DNA of 64,000 nt from Roseofilum casamattae BLCC-M143 (lineage in GTDB: Bacteria > Cyanobacteriota > Cyanobacteriia > Cyanobacteriales > Desertifilaceae): NCBI RefSeq assembly GCF_030068455.1, contig NZ_JAQOSQ010000015.1, positions 53,847 to 117,846 of the forward strand, in the 5' to 3' direction. Shown here piece after piece: positions 45,498-54,571 of the stretch (within the stretch, counting starts at the first letter, position 1; each line of letters starts with the position of its first letter). The position numbers and the translations under genes were made by a program. The notes below the pieces were generated by a model. It ran no database searches and was not told the origin of the DNA. It was given only the letters and a program-made list of their open reading frames with translations.

Positions 45498-47960
45498 CTA
45501 ATCCCGATTCCTTTTGCGATTTCCCGGCTCTAGGTGGAGCGCGATCGCAGAGCTGCCCATGGCAAACCACCAGACCATAGCGATTGGTAACAGCCACGGT
45601 AGGAGAATGCTGGCAGACACATACACCTGTAATGCTAATAACCCATACAGAATCGTCAAAATTACCGATGCGGTAATTACTTGACGGAAAGAAATGGGAC
45701 GATGTTTCCGGAACAAGACGAAACCTTTACCAAATACGGCTGCCAGCAACACCATCCATAAATCGGGAATCGGGATAACTAATCGGCGCTGGAGAAAGTG
45801 GTGCAGCATATACCCGTGTACCTCACCACCAGTGAGGATTCTCTGGTTCGTCCAATACTCAAAACCCGCCGGAGGAGGTTTAATATTATCGCCACCGGGA
45901 GTAATTCCGGCTTCGTCATAGCCTCCGGGTGCGAGAATAATGACGGAGTTAGCGAAGGCTTCTAAAGTTGGAGGAGGCGAGCAATACCGATCGCTCTCGA
46001 GATTGGTTTCTGCGGTCATCTCTAATAGTTGCCAGGCAGGAAGACAATAATAGACTTGCGACGGAGGCAGGGAATAGTCAATAACAGGATGCAACCACAT
46101 TTGTTCCAGAGCATAGGAAATCCAAGCGATCCCGGACGTTTGCGCGATCGCTATTAGTCGATCCGATTCCGGCCCTAAATCGGCCAGCAATTGCTCTTCC
46201 AAGTCTTGCACGCTTTTCAACTCCGGTTGTACGGGGTTAACTTCTGCATTGTCCGGCCGATCGAACGCTAAGGCCAGCAGGTAGGAAAAGGGGAGAGGAG
46301 TACTCGGCGATCGCGAATTCACCATTTGCATGTATCCCTGTTTAAAAATACTAATCCGTCCCTGCAAACTCCACGCCGGATCGGCAATCTCGGGAAGCAC
46401 GCTAATCCATCCTTGACCGGGATCGCGCTTGCTCACGAAAACAAACCAAGTCTGCTGGTTTGCGATCGCATGGCGCAACGTTTCTGCCAGAATCCAATCG
46501 CTCTCTCCCGATCCTAAGGTCGTATGGGGGCGATCGAGCAAATAGTCCACGCCAATAGCTTTCACCTCTAAGTCCGATAACCGCTGAATCAGTCGCGCCA
46601 GATACGTCCGATCCATGGGAACGGGGGTCGAAATCCCGGCTTTAGCAATGGATTGATTGTCAATTTGCACGATAGTTATCGGCAAAGTTGGATTGCTTTC
46701 AATTTGTGCCGTCAGATGGCGATAGCGCGCTTGCATTCCAATGCGCCGGTCGAGTAACCTCGTTTGCAATGGAAGCAAACAACTCAGAGTTGCCAGAGCG
46801 GCCATTCCGATCGCTTCCCAGCGGTTGGGCGTCCATTGTTTTAGTTGTTCTTGCCAACCAAAGGGTTGAATTTGAAATAGCTCGGCTTCCGGATGGGTAA
46901 AGAGGGAGGGAACCAGATAAGCGCTGGGATAGGTGAGGCGTTTTTCTTGTTGTTGTAGATAATCGCAGGCTTCGGATAAGGCTTGATACACGTCCCGGAA
47001 TTGGGTGAGGCTTTTGATAAATTGCATTAAGAATTCTTGCGCCACCTTGTTGTGGATGGGTTCGCGCATCACCGCCACTTGATTGAGTCCGAGGTTAATT
47101 AAAGACTGGGCGATCGCCAAACCGCTACAGGAGTTAAAAATCGCAAATTGCAACCCCCGAGTTTTCGCCAGATGCAAGGATTCGCTAATCTCGTGAATGG
47201 ATAGGGAGACTCCTGGAGCGATCGCTAATTCTCCTCCGGTTAACTCGGTTTCATTGCTGTGGCCGGCGAAGAAGAGAATATCCCAGCCGCGCGGATCGGC
47301 GATCGCCTGACAGATATCGTGTTTCAAGCGATCGCGATCGGCACCACCCGTCCAACCGACAAATTCTACGGTGGCTAACCGCGACAGGGAAGTCACCGCA
47401 TCGCGATCGCCTTGAAATTCTAATCCGGTATCATCTCCTAAAATGGCTAAAACTCTGGCTTTGCGGCCCGTGGGGTAAGTCGGTTCGCGAGCAATGTTTC
47501 CGGGAGTGCGTACTAAACGAATGTGCTCGGATACTCCCAAATCCGTACCAATTTCCCAGGTTTCCCAAGGGAGGCGAGCTAGGGCCAGGGGGGTACAGGT
47601 GAAGCAAACCATGAGCGGATGGGGCGCGATCGCTGCCGTACCGGCAAGCTGGCGGCGGATGGGGGCTAACTCTGGAGAGAGCAGCCAATAATGGAAGCGG
47701 TCGAGCAGTTCGGCTTCAGCTTTGACCAGAAGGCTGCGCCAGTCTTCCGACGGTTTAGAAACGATACCGCGCTTGTGGACTCGACCTCGTAACTGGCGAT
47801 AAAATTGCAGGTAGTTTTCCTGCCATCGCTGATAGGTCTCAGCCAGGGTTGGCGAATAGGGAATTTGCGTTGATAGAGTTTGCCCGGCTCCCCAGATCAG
47901 TTCAAAGTCACATAAATCGCCAATTTGTCGGACTCGGAGTTTATAAATTTGGGAAGGCAT
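45498..47960 (-). CDS. CHAT protease-like and CHASE2 sensor fusion protein
   Basis: An 820-residue membrane protein. The N-terminal cytoplasmic half is a CHAT domain (caspase/HetF-like peptidase fold, about 110-360) with the likely catalytic His in ILFFAGHSNE (about 231) and Cys in AIFNSCSGLA (about 277). A membrane segment near 385 leads to an extracytoplasmic CHASE2 domain (about 410-710; TRLLDRRIGMQ, IVQIDNQSI, VKAIGVDYLLDRP) and three C-terminal membrane helices. An external stimulus could gate an internal protease. The fusion is known as a type from cyanobacterial genomes, but its role is not established as far as I know. It lies second in a four-gene operon. Confidence 0.88.
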   Translation of the reverse strand: MPSQIYKLRVRQIGDLCDFELIWGAGQTLSTQIPYSPTLAETYQRWQENYLQFYRQLRGRVHKRGIVSKPSEDWRSLLVKAEAELLDRFHYWLLSPELAPIRRQLAGTAAIAPHPLMVCFTCTPLALARLPWETWEIGTDLGVSEHIRLVRTPGNIAREPTYPTGRKARVLAILGDDTGLEFQGDRDAVTSLSRLATVEFVGWTGGADRDRLKHDICQAIADPRGWDILFFAGHSNETELTGGELAIAPGVSLSIHEISESLHLAKTRGLQFAIFNSCSGLAIAQSLINLGLNQVAVMREPIHNKVAQEFLMQFIKSLTQFRDVYQALSEACDYLQQQEKRLTYPSAYLVPSLFTHPEAELFQIQPFGWQEQLKQWTPNRWEAIGMAALATLSCLLPLQTRLLDRRIGMQARYRHLTAQIESNPTLPITIVQIDNQSIAKAGISTPVPMDRTYLARLIQRLSDLEVKAIGVDYLLDRPHTTLGSGESDWILAETLRHAIANQQTWFVFVSKRDPGQGWISVLPEIADPAWSLQGRISIFKQGYMQMVNSRSPSTPLPFSYLLALAFDRPDNAEVNPVQPELKSVQDLEEQLLADLGPESDRLIAIAQTSGIAWISYALEQMWLHPVIDYSLPPSQVYYCLPAWQLLEMTAETNLESDRYCSPPPTLEAFANSVIILAPGGYDEAGITPGGDNIKPPPAGFEYWTNQRILTGGEVHGYMLHHFLQRRLVIPIPDLWMVLLAAVFGKGFVLFRKHRPISFRQVITASVILTILYGLLALQVYVSASILLPWLLPIAMVWWFAMGSSAIALHLEPGNRKRNRD

Positions 47961-47968
47961 GGGACGGA

Positions 47969-48364
47969 TTAATTAGATGCCATCTCGATCGCTGTAGAGG
48001 GCGAGGATTTACGGGCCGAATGAATCGATAGATAGCTGTCGGGAAACGTTTTTTGTTTGGCTAAATTGGCTAGCTCTTGCAGCTGCGCGATCGCCTCTGC
48101 CCCTTCTAACTTCATTAACTCTCGATCGTCGCGCATTTCAGTCCAACTCATTCCATAGTCAGACACCAGAAATCGAATTAAGTGGCTCTCTCCTAAACTC
48201 ACCATAAATGAGGCACTGTTTAGGCTATCGCCGCAAGTATAACAAGACGCTAAGTAACCTTGATGTTCCAGAACTGTTGACAGTGCTTGCAAGCTCATCA
48301 CTAGGTCTTGTACTAATTGTCTATGTTGGTGTGCTAATCGGATAAACACCTTATTGTCCTCCAC
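47969..48364 (-). CDS. Small soluble protein upstream of the CHAT-CHASE2 gene
   Basis: A 131-residue protein with no signal or membrane segment, starting at GTG 48364. It has paired Cys (LASCYTCGDSLNSA) and an acidic helical middle (WTEMRDDRELMKLEGAEAIA). The family is not recognised. Its stop lies eight bases before the CHAT-CHASE2 start, so the two are almost certainly co-transcribed; a regulator or substrate of the CHAT protein is a reasonable guess, but nothing in the sequence proves it. Confidence 0.68.
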   Translation of the reverse strand: MEDNKVFIRLAHQHRQLVQDLVMSLQALSTVLEHQGYLASCYTCGDSLNSASFMVSLGESHLIRFLVSDYGMSWTEMRDDRELMKLEGAEAIAQLQELANLAKQKTFPDSYLSIHSARKSSPSTAIEMASN

Positions 48365-48581
48365 TCACCAGACTATTGTAGACGATTTTATTATTTCTTA
48401 AGAATTTTGGCTAGAAATCGACTTGTTGTCGATCTCGCTAAAAATTGCTTGAGAAACCAGCTCAAGATTAAGAGGCGGCTCGGATTGAAACTGTGCCTTT
48501 ACTTACCATTTCTGGCCGCGAGTAATGACTGGTTTCAATTGCCAGCGATCGAAGATGAGCCTTCTTAGGATACTGTAAAGT

Positions 48582-48794
48582 TTAGTAAACTTGCCACCAA
48601 CCGAATGCCGGGCCGATAAATCGCACGGTAATCCAGGTCGCAATCATCGCACCAATCCCGATCCAAGCACCAGTCGTCGTCCATTTAACAAACCGATCGG
48701 CTTGAGATTGGGTAATTGGCAACCAAGGTAAAATATTCTTTTCCTGACCGTATCGGTCTCCGAGAGCTTCTTTCCGACGTTTGGCTTCGCCCAT
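48582..48794 (-). CDS. DUF2839 family small membrane protein
   Basis: A 70-residue protein with the DUF2839 hallmark MGEAKRRKEALGDRYGQ, a middle LPITQSQADRFVKWTTTGAW and one or two membrane spans (IGIGAMIATWITVRFIGPAFGW). Found across cyanobacteria; function unknown. GGAG lies five bases before the ATG. Divergent from the LapA-like gene with 70 bp between. Confidence 0.85.
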   Translation of the reverse strand: MGEAKRRKEALGDRYGQEKNILPWLPITQSQADRFVKWTTTGAWIGIGAMIATWITVRFIGPAFGWWQVY

Positions 48795-48864
48795 AATGTC
48801 TCCAGTTTGTCTTCTGTTTCGTTACTATTATCCATTATCCCTCGTTGATGAGCCATTATTTGCC

Positions 48865-49113
48865 ATGGTTGCCCCTCACTCTAGCGCGATCGCCCTCCTC
48901 GCTGCCCTCCTGATGGCGATCGCCATTTTCTCCGTTCAGAATGCCACTCCTATTTCCCTGAAATTCCTGTGGCTGACCTCAGTCCCCATTCCCATGGGAA
49001 TCATTTTTACCTTTAGTCTGTGCCTCGGTTTGCTCGCCGGTTTAGTCCGCATCCCCTCTCGTTCGACACCCATATTCTCTTCCGAGCGTTGGGATGAGGA
49101 AGAGGCAGACTAA
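48865..49113 (+). CDS. LapA-like (DUF1049) small membrane protein
   Basis: An 82-residue protein with two membrane helices (AIALLAALLMAIAIFSVQNA and IIFTFSLCLGLLAGLV) and the typical VQNATPISLKFLW loop of LapA/DUF1049 proteins. These small envelope proteins often help organise the outer membrane or lipopolysaccharide. I chose the ATG at 48865 (MVAPHSSAIALL), directly before the first helix; the frame is open to 48781, overlapping the divergent DUF2839 gene. It ends 18 bp from the convergent HTH gene. Confidence 0.75.
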   Translation: MVAPHSSAIALLAALLMAIAIFSVQNATPISLKFLWLTSVPIPMGIIFTFSLCLGLLAGLVRIPSRSTPIFSSERWDEEEAD

Positions 49114-49131
49114 AATCGCGAACCCAACACG

Positions 49132-50028
49132 CTAGCGATCGCTCAAAGAATATACGCGGCCGTCAAACAACAACCGAGTAATGCCTTTAGCATACAAATA
49201 AGGACTTGTTTTCGGTAGCATTCGGCTATCGGGAACCTTAATAACTCTCTGAGAGCGCCGGGAAAAGCGACGAGCCACTCGATGGTTGTCAAAAATAGGC
49301 AACGTCCGCTCGGTAACTTCCGAAACCGGAATTTGTCCGAGTTCGGCAAACTCTTTCAGCGGACGAGTAATCAATTCGGCACCGTGATCGATAACCAGAT
49401 AGCAGGTGCGAGGGAACTGCGCTTCTGAGAGAGGTCGTACTTCTACTTGCGCGGGTCGTTCTCCATGAAAGGGAAACGCCTCGCTCTCATCTAACTCGTC
49501 ATCATTCTCATCCTCCTCATCCAAGTCATCCTCATCCTCTTCATCGAGATCTTCCCCAAGCAACTCTCGGAGGGTACTGGCTTGAGCCAAATACTTTTCT
49601 TTCTCATCCTCTTTCTCATCCTCTAAACTCTCGCTCTCGCCAGCCCCATCAGGGTCTAGAGTTAAACCGGGTATGGGGGGATGAACGACCGTTTGCTTCC
49701 CGCTCTCTGGAATCATCGCGTCGAGTTCAGAAGTCAATTCCACAACTGGCTCGGGAGTTGGATCGGGGAACGTTGCGATCGCTGGCTCGTTGTTCTCCTT
49801 CGGTGGTGGCATTGAGACGGCAGGCATTTTCCCTTTGCCAGCGGCCGCCCGTTTTTGCTGCACGAGGTTTTCGTATTCCGAAGCAGGCAACCGAGCTTTG
49901 AGTAACCGACTAATTGTGGAATTACTCACGCTGTAGCGCGTCGCCAACGTTGAAGTCGTCTCCGGTGTCTGGCGATAGGTATTGATAATATCTACTTTTT
50001 CGGATTCCGTAAGTTTTCTGGGAGACAT
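49132..50028 (-). CDS. Helix-turn-helix protein with a long acidic linker
   Basis: A 298-residue protein. The N-terminus (MSPRKLTESEKVDIINTYRQ, then TTSTLATRYSVSNSTISRLL) is a transposase/CENP-B-like helix-turn-helix. It is followed by a Pro-rich part, a very acidic linker (about 165-215, mostly Asp/Glu), and a conserved C-terminal domain (about 225-298; CYLVIDHGAELITRPLKEFA) ending in LLFDGRVYSLSDR. It has no DDE or other catalytic core, so it is not a transposase; a DNA-binding regulator is more likely. The ATG at 50028 is the usual family start; the frame is open to 50121. Cytoplasmic. Confidence 0.78.
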   Translation of the reverse strand: MSPRKLTESEKVDIINTYRQTPETTSTLATRYSVSNSTISRLLKARLPASEYENLVQQKRAAAGKGKMPAVSMPPPKENNEPAIATFPDPTPEPVVELTSELDAMIPESGKQTVVHPPIPGLTLDPDGAGESESLEDEKEDEKEKYLAQASTLRELLGEDLDEEDEDDLDEEDENDDELDESEAFPFHGERPAQVEVRPLSEAQFPRTCYLVIDHGAELITRPLKEFAELGQIPVSEVTERTLPIFDNHRVARRFSRRSQRVIKVPDSRMLPKTSPYLYAKGITRLLFDGRVYSLSDR

Positions 50029-50142
50029 AAAATCGCTCGATCGCCGACAGAACTTCGAGAGCGATCGGTCGGGATGGAGATGTCCGACGCTCTCTTTTCT
50101 AGAATAACGAATTGAGGGCATCCAGGGAAACTATTTTTACTT

Positions 50143-51093
50143 TTAGCTCGATCCTCGTCGCCGACTGCGCCGCGTCGAGCGCGTTGAGAGGTCGTATTCT
50201 AAAGCAGCTCCAATGCCAAATAAGATCGGGCTAAAAATCCAAAAAATCTCCAGCAGTCCGCCACTTTCATAGTCGGGCAAGCGGGAAGCATACTTGAACC
50301 ACATGTCGGCAATGTAGAGCGAAAAGGCGGCTGCGGCAATCATGCGCCACGATTGCGAGGTTCTTCCTCCCCAGAAGGCTAATAAAACCATACTTGCCGC
50401 AATCAGGAGTAGGACATCCATGATGGTATAAAGCAAGGTCACGAATGCTTCTAGAGGTTGCAAAGTATCTTCTAATTCAACAACCCAGGCAGGAGCGCTA
50501 CTTTCCTCGGCCGCTACTTCCGGGGCAGCCGTTGCAGCCGGAGCTTCAGCAGCCACTTCAGCAGCCACTGGCTCGGAAGCCGGAACTTCTACATCAATGG
50601 CTGAGGGAAGAGACAACCAAACAGCCAGGAGCGTCGAACTCAGAAAAATACCAGCCACAATGCCCCATTGTTTGGGTTCTAGATTTAATCGTCGCGTGGT
50701 CACGGCGAGAAACATGCCAACGGAGAGGCAAATGTAGGAAATAATATAGAAAAAGTCGCCTGGAGAAACTGCGGGGTCTTGATCGAAGACCAACTCCCAT
50801 AATCCGAAAAAGATATCGCCGACAAAGTACAAGAGCATTCCCAGACCAATACCCAACCAAACACTGCGTCCGCTGACAATTTGTGGGCTTTGCCAATTTC
50901 TAAAACACAGAGCGGCAGCTCCCAGGTTGCCCACAAATGTAAAAATGTAGGTCAGTGGGGAATACCAATCGGGAGGATTGGCACTAAATAACAGAAAAAA
51001 TAACAGAGAGATAATTCCCCAGGAGATGCCCCCGAGGATAATCGCCTGAGTCGTGAAAATAGATTTTGAGGATTTTTGGGCGGAGCTACTCAT
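50143..51093 (-). CDS. Polytopic membrane protein with an Ala/Glu-rich loop
   Basis: A 316-residue protein with about eight membrane helices (IILGGISWGIISLLFFLLF, then LTYIFTFVGNLGAAALCF and so on). A loop of about 50 residues between helices 5 and 6 is low-complexity (VAAEVAAEAPAATAAPEVAA). The last 15 residues are Arg/Ser-rich (STRRSRRRGSS). No catalytic motif is visible. Conserved cyanobacterial unknown by appearance. It lies 115 bp upstream of the HTH gene start on the same strand. Confidence 0.75.
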   Translation of the reverse strand: MSSSAQKSSKSIFTTQAIILGGISWGIISLLFFLLFSANPPDWYSPLTYIFTFVGNLGAAALCFRNWQSPQIVSGRSVWLGIGLGMLLYFVGDIFFGLWELVFDQDPAVSPGDFFYIISYICLSVGMFLAVTTRRLNLEPKQWGIVAGIFLSSTLLAVWLSLPSAIDVEVPASEPVAAEVAAEAPAATAAPEVAAEESSAPAWVVELEDTLQPLEAFVTLLYTIMDVLLLIAASMVLLAFWGGRTSQSWRMIAAAAFSLYIADMWFKYASRLPDYESGGLLEIFWIFSPILFGIGAALEYDLSTRSTRRSRRRGSS

Positions 51094-51222
51094 AGATATT
51101 TTGGCAATAGTAACGGCGGGGGCTAGAGTCTGAACGTCCCTGACCGGGTAATCTGGTAAGAGAAGTTATTGGCGATCTTAGGTGGAATTTGCTGTTTTTG
51201 GGGGCCGGATGCGGAGATGGTT

Positions 51223-51894
51223 TTAAGCATCCCATAACTTAATCAACCCTGACTGTTTTAACCAATCTGTAAAGGATTGGCGATCGCCATCGGTTAAATC
51301 GTCTAAGACTTCCATGGCTCCTGCGGTAAAGCTAGTGTTTCCAAAGTATTCTTTTCCCAAACGATGGATTTCCCGTAAAAGATTATTCAAATCCACTTCT
51401 TTCCAAGGGGTGTTCGGGAAGCCGCCCTCAAAGGGATCGATGGTAATCATTTGGTGAATGGTCTCGCTCGATCCGGCGTAGGGGAAGTTCCATTGTTGGA
51501 AGGCTTGGTTCAGGCTTTGCTCGAATGACTTTGCTTGCTTCGGCCCCAAAATGTCTTCAATGTCGATGGTCACCGCTTGGGCCATGAGGAAGCAGCCTTG
51601 AGTGAAGATAAAGGGAAGGGCGCGGCCATCCCCAGAATCATTCCCACCGAGCTGATCTAGGCGAATCTTGCCCCAGACACTATGCCGCTCGGGTTCCTGC
51701 AAGAGGACAGAGACTTTACCTTTGTTGTCAATTAAGTCTCGCCACAGTGCTTTCGCCTCTTCCGCTTCATGGGCAGCAAAAACTTTGAGCAAGCGATAGG
51801 TTTGTCCCTGATAGGTAAGAATGGGGATTTGTTGGTCTCCATTGGGGTGTTGAATTTTGGAAAGTTCAACATCCTGCCGTTTGAGAATAAACAT
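51223..51894 (-). CDS. Conserved cyanobacterial protein (Npun_F0813-like)
   Basis: A 223-residue soluble protein from the ATG at 51894 (MFILKRQDVELSKIQHPNGD). Middle motifs YRLLKVFAAHEAEEAKALWR, RHSVWGKIRLDQL and PFIFTQGCFLMAQAVTIDIE recall a family I know as Npun_F0813, of unknown function. No signal or membrane segment. The upstream extension to 51999 is Ser/Arg-rich and carries HIP1 sites, so it is rejected. The 225-bp spacer upstream holds several inverted repeats. Confidence 0.7.
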   Translation of the reverse strand: MFILKRQDVELSKIQHPNGDQQIPILTYQGQTYRLLKVFAAHEAEEAKALWRDLIDNKGKVSVLLQEPERHSVWGKIRLDQLGGNDSGDGRALPFIFTQGCFLMAQAVTIDIEDILGPKQAKSFEQSLNQAFQQWNFPYAGSSETIHQMITIDPFEGGFPNTPWKEVDLNNLLREIHRLGKEYFGNTSFTAGAMEVLDDLTDGDRQSFTDWLKQSGLIKLWDA

Positions 51895-52036
51895 GGGCGC
51901 TCTCGATTGACTCCGCTCGGAGGAAGGGGTGCGAGTTCCGCAGGAGGTGCGATCGCACGATAGTTCCAGGATCGACTGCGATCGGTTGCGATCGTTCAAC
52001 CCAATCTCTAGAATACCGGCTTATTCTTCATTAGCA

Positions 52037-52107
52037 CAAAATTTTACCAGAAATTTTGGGTCTAAAGCCCCGTTCTTCTAGAACAGCTTTATGTTAAAGT
52101 TTAGACC
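52037..52107. repeat. Group of inverted repeats in the 51895-52119 spacer
   Basis: Three perfect repeats lie in 71 bp: CAAAATTT (52037-52044) with AAATTTTG (52051-52058); GGTCTAAA (52059-52066) with TTTAGACC (52100-52107); and GTTCT-TCT-AGAAC (52072-52084) inside the second. On the minus strand they follow the stop of the small membrane protein gene, so they may form its terminator and the leader of the next gene. Confidence 0.5.
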
Positions 52108-52119
52108 TAAACGATTGAG

Positions 52120-52302
52120 TTAATGTAGGCCTCTCCAGATGAAGAGGGCTGCGAACACTAATGTTGGCAGTAAGATTAACGTCAGAGCATTCAGGGAAGT
52201 GGCGGCGAGGGAAAGCCAACTTCCAGCATATTTAATCCCAATAGAGATAACGATTGAGGCTATTAGGACTTTCAGTAATAGTGCCCAACTCGATCGCATC
52301 AT
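52120..52302 (-). CDS. Small two-helix membrane protein, 60 residues
   Basis: From the ATG at 52302 the product reads MMRSSWALLLKVLIASIVIS and then ALTLILLPTLVFAALFIWRG: two membrane helices with a short loop. GAGGG lies seven bases before the ATG. A longer frame to 52386 runs through the tkt terminator hairpin, so the short form is right. Function unknown; similar short proteins are common in cyanobacteria. Confidence 0.65.
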   Translation of the reverse strand: MMRSSWALLLKVLIASIVISIGIKYAGSWLSLAATSLNALTLILLPTLVFAALFIWRGLH

Positions 52303-52335
52303 CTCATTGCCCTCATCTTTCCATATGGAGAAGGA

Positions 52336-52380
52336 AAATGGGAAATCCAACGGTCGTTTCTCGGTCTGGATTTCCCATTT
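52336..52380 (-). terminator. Terminator hairpin after tkt
   Basis: A perfect 14-bp stem: AAATGGGAAATCCA (52336-52349) and its inverse (52367-52380), with a 17-base loop. Read on the minus strand it follows the tkt stop by about 40 bp and is followed by TTTTCCTT, so it should end the acpP-fabF-tkt transcript. Confidence 0.8.
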
Positions 52381-52422
52381 CTTCAATCTAACTTCGATTG
52401 TAGCCTGGTATCGCTCTCTTGT

Positions 52423-54423
52423 TTACAGAGCTTGGGCGCGAGCAACGATATTGTCGGCAGTAAAGCCAAATTTCTCCATGGCAGTGCCGCCGGGGCAGGA
52501 TACTCCAAAGCGATCGATACCAATAACATCGCCACCCGTACCGACATAGCGATGCCAACCGAAAGTGGTTCCGGCTTCTACCGCCAGGCGTTTGGTAACG
52601 GCTTGGGGAAGGACGGACTCGCGGTAGGCTTCATCTTGCTCGTCAAAGAGTTTCCAGCAAGGCATGGAAACGACGCGAACTTTCTTGCCTTCTGCGCTCA
52701 GTTTTTCGGCAGCAGCAACGCAGAGGGAGACTTCGCTACCCGTACCGATCAGGATCAGCTCGGGGGTGCCATCGCAGTCGGACAGAATATAAGCGCCTTT
52801 GCTGACATGGTCAATTCCGCTACCGGCTAAGTTCGGTAGGGTTTGGCGGGTTAGAGCTAATAGGGTCGGGCGATCGCGGTTTTCGACAGCAACTTTGTAG
52901 GCTCCAGAGACTTCATTGCCATCTGCCGGACGCATCACTAGCAGGTTCGGAATCGCACGCAAGGACGCCACGGTTTCTACGGGTTGGTGGGTGGGCCCGT
53001 CTTCACCAAGGGCGATGGAGTCGTGGGTCATCACCCAAATAACTCCGGCTTGGGAGAGAGCAGATAGCCGAATCGCCGCGCGCATGTAGTCGGTGAAGAC
53101 CAAGAAGGTTGCACCGTAAGAGATCAATCCTGTATTGTGTAAAACAATACCATTGCAGATCGCTCCCATTCCATGTTCGCGGACGCCAAAGCGCAGGTTG
53201 CGATTTTCGTACTTACCTTTTTGGAAGTCTCCGGAGACTTTCATTAAGGTGAGGTTAGAAGGAGCCAGGTCAGCCGAACCGCCAATCAGTTCGGGGAGGA
53301 CGGGGGCGAGGGCATTGAGGACGGTATAGCTGTGTTTGCGGGTGGCCATACCTGCATCGTCAGGGGTGTAGCTGGGAAGAGCGTCAGCCCAGCCTTCGGG
53401 TAGGGTTCCGGAGGTGATGCGCTCGAACTCGGCAGCTTGTTCGGGATATTTGGTTTTATAGGTTGCTAGGGTTTGGTTCCATTCGGCTTCGGCAGAGGCT
53501 CCTTTATCAACAGCACTGCGGAAACGAGTTAGAGCAGCTTCGGGGATCTCGAAGGGAGGATGAGACCAGCCGAGGTGGTCGCGGGTGGCTTGCACTTCGT
53601 CGCCACCGAGGGCAGAACCGTGAACCCCATGGGTGTTGGCTTTGTTGGGAGAGCCGTAACCGATGATTGTGGTTACTTTAATGAGTGAGGGTTTGTCAGT
53701 AACTGCTTTGGCTGCTGCGATCGCATCGGCGATCGATTCTAGATTCGTATTCCCTTCAGTGACGTGTTGGACGTGCCAGCCATAGGCTTCAAACCGCTTG
53801 CCTACATCTTCAGTAAAGGAAATGTCGGTGGAACCGTCGATGGAAATATGGTTGTCGTCGTAGAGCGCAATTAGTTTGCCCAATCCCAGGTGACCGGCGA
53901 GGGAGCAGGCTTCGCCAGATACTCCTTCCATGTTACAACCGTCGCCGAGGATAGTATAGGTATAGTGGTCGATGAGGGTAGCATCTGGTTTGTTGTATTT
54001 GGCTGCCAGATGAGCTTCGGCCATTGCTAACCCGACTGCGTTAGCGATCCCTTGTCCCAGAGGACCGGTGGTGACTTCTACGCCCTCGGTCTCAAAGTTT
54101 TCTGGATGTCCGGGCGTGATGGAATCCCATTGCCGGAATTGTTGCAGGCTCTCTAAGGTAACTTGGTCGTAGCCCGTGAGGTAGAGCAGGGCATATTGCA
54201 GCATACATCCATGGCCGGCCGAGAGGACGAAGCGATCGCGATTAATCCAGTTGGGATTTTTCGGATTAAACCGCATGAATCGATCCCAGAGGACAAAGGC
54301 CATGGGGGCAGCGCCCATGGGCAGGCCGGGGTGACCGGATTTGGCTTTCTCAACGGCATCGATGGCCAGAAAGCGGATCGAGTTAATACAGAGTTCTTCG
54401 ACAGATTGGGTTGCAACGGCCAT
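52423..54423 (-). CDS. tkt: Transketolase
   Basis: Thiamine diphosphate enzyme of the Calvin cycle and pentose phosphate pathway; it moves two-carbon units between sugar phosphates. The TPP motif is [20 protein letters not shown], the N-terminal [17 protein letters not shown] and the C-terminal [20 protein letters not shown] and [17 protein letters not shown] are all intact. The length of 666 residues is normal. Third gene of acpP-fabF-tkt, 148 bp after fabF, and followed by a strong terminator. This gene order is common in cyanobacteria and tends to keep lipid and carbon-fixation genes together. Confidence 0.97.
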   Translation of the reverse strand: MAVATQSVEELCINSIRFLAIDAVEKAKSGHPGLPMGAAPMAFVLWDRFMRFNPKNPNWINRDRFVLSAGHGCMLQYALLYLTGYDQVTLESLQQFRQWDSITPGHPENFETEGVEVTTGPLGQGIANAVGLAMAEAHLAAKYNKPDATLIDHYTYTILGDGCNMEGVSGEACSLAGHLGLGKLIALYDDNHISIDGSTDISFTEDVGKRFEAYGWHVQHVTEGNTNLESIADAIAAAKAVTDKPSLIKVTTIIGYGSPNKANTHGVHGSALGGDEVQATRDHLGWSHPPFEIPEAALTRFRSAVDKGASAEAEWNQTLATYKTKYPEQAAEFERITSGTLPEGWADALPSYTPDDAGMATRKHSYTVLNALAPVLPELIGGSADLAPSNLTLMKVSGDFQKGKYENRNLRFGVREHGMGAICNGIVLHNTGLISYGATFLVFTDYMRAAIRLSALSQAGVIWVMTHDSIALGEDGPTHQPVETVASLRAIPNLLVMRPADGNEVSGAYKVAVENRDRPTLLALTRQTLPNLAGSGIDHVSKGAYILSDCDGTPELILIGTGSEVSLCVAAAEKLSAEGKKVRVVSMPCWKLFDEQDEAYRESVLPQAVTKRLAVEAGTTFGWHRYVGTGGDVIGIDRFGVSCPGGTAMEKFGFTADNIVARAQAL

Positions 54424-54571
54424 AATTGGTTATTGGGGATTAGATTTTTTAGGGTAACCAACAGAACAATGAGGAGCGATCCCTACGGGCTAGCTCCCTA
54501 GGATTGTCTGAGGTCATACACCCATGTTCCCATTAGCGGGATCGATGGGCAATCACTCGATCGAGATCGGG

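Noticed and set aside
48484..48539. ATTGAAAC and GTTTCAAT, typical ends of cyanobacterial CRISPR repeats
   Set aside because: Only one copy of each, in inverted form and 40 bp apart, with no repeat-spacer array and no cas gene.
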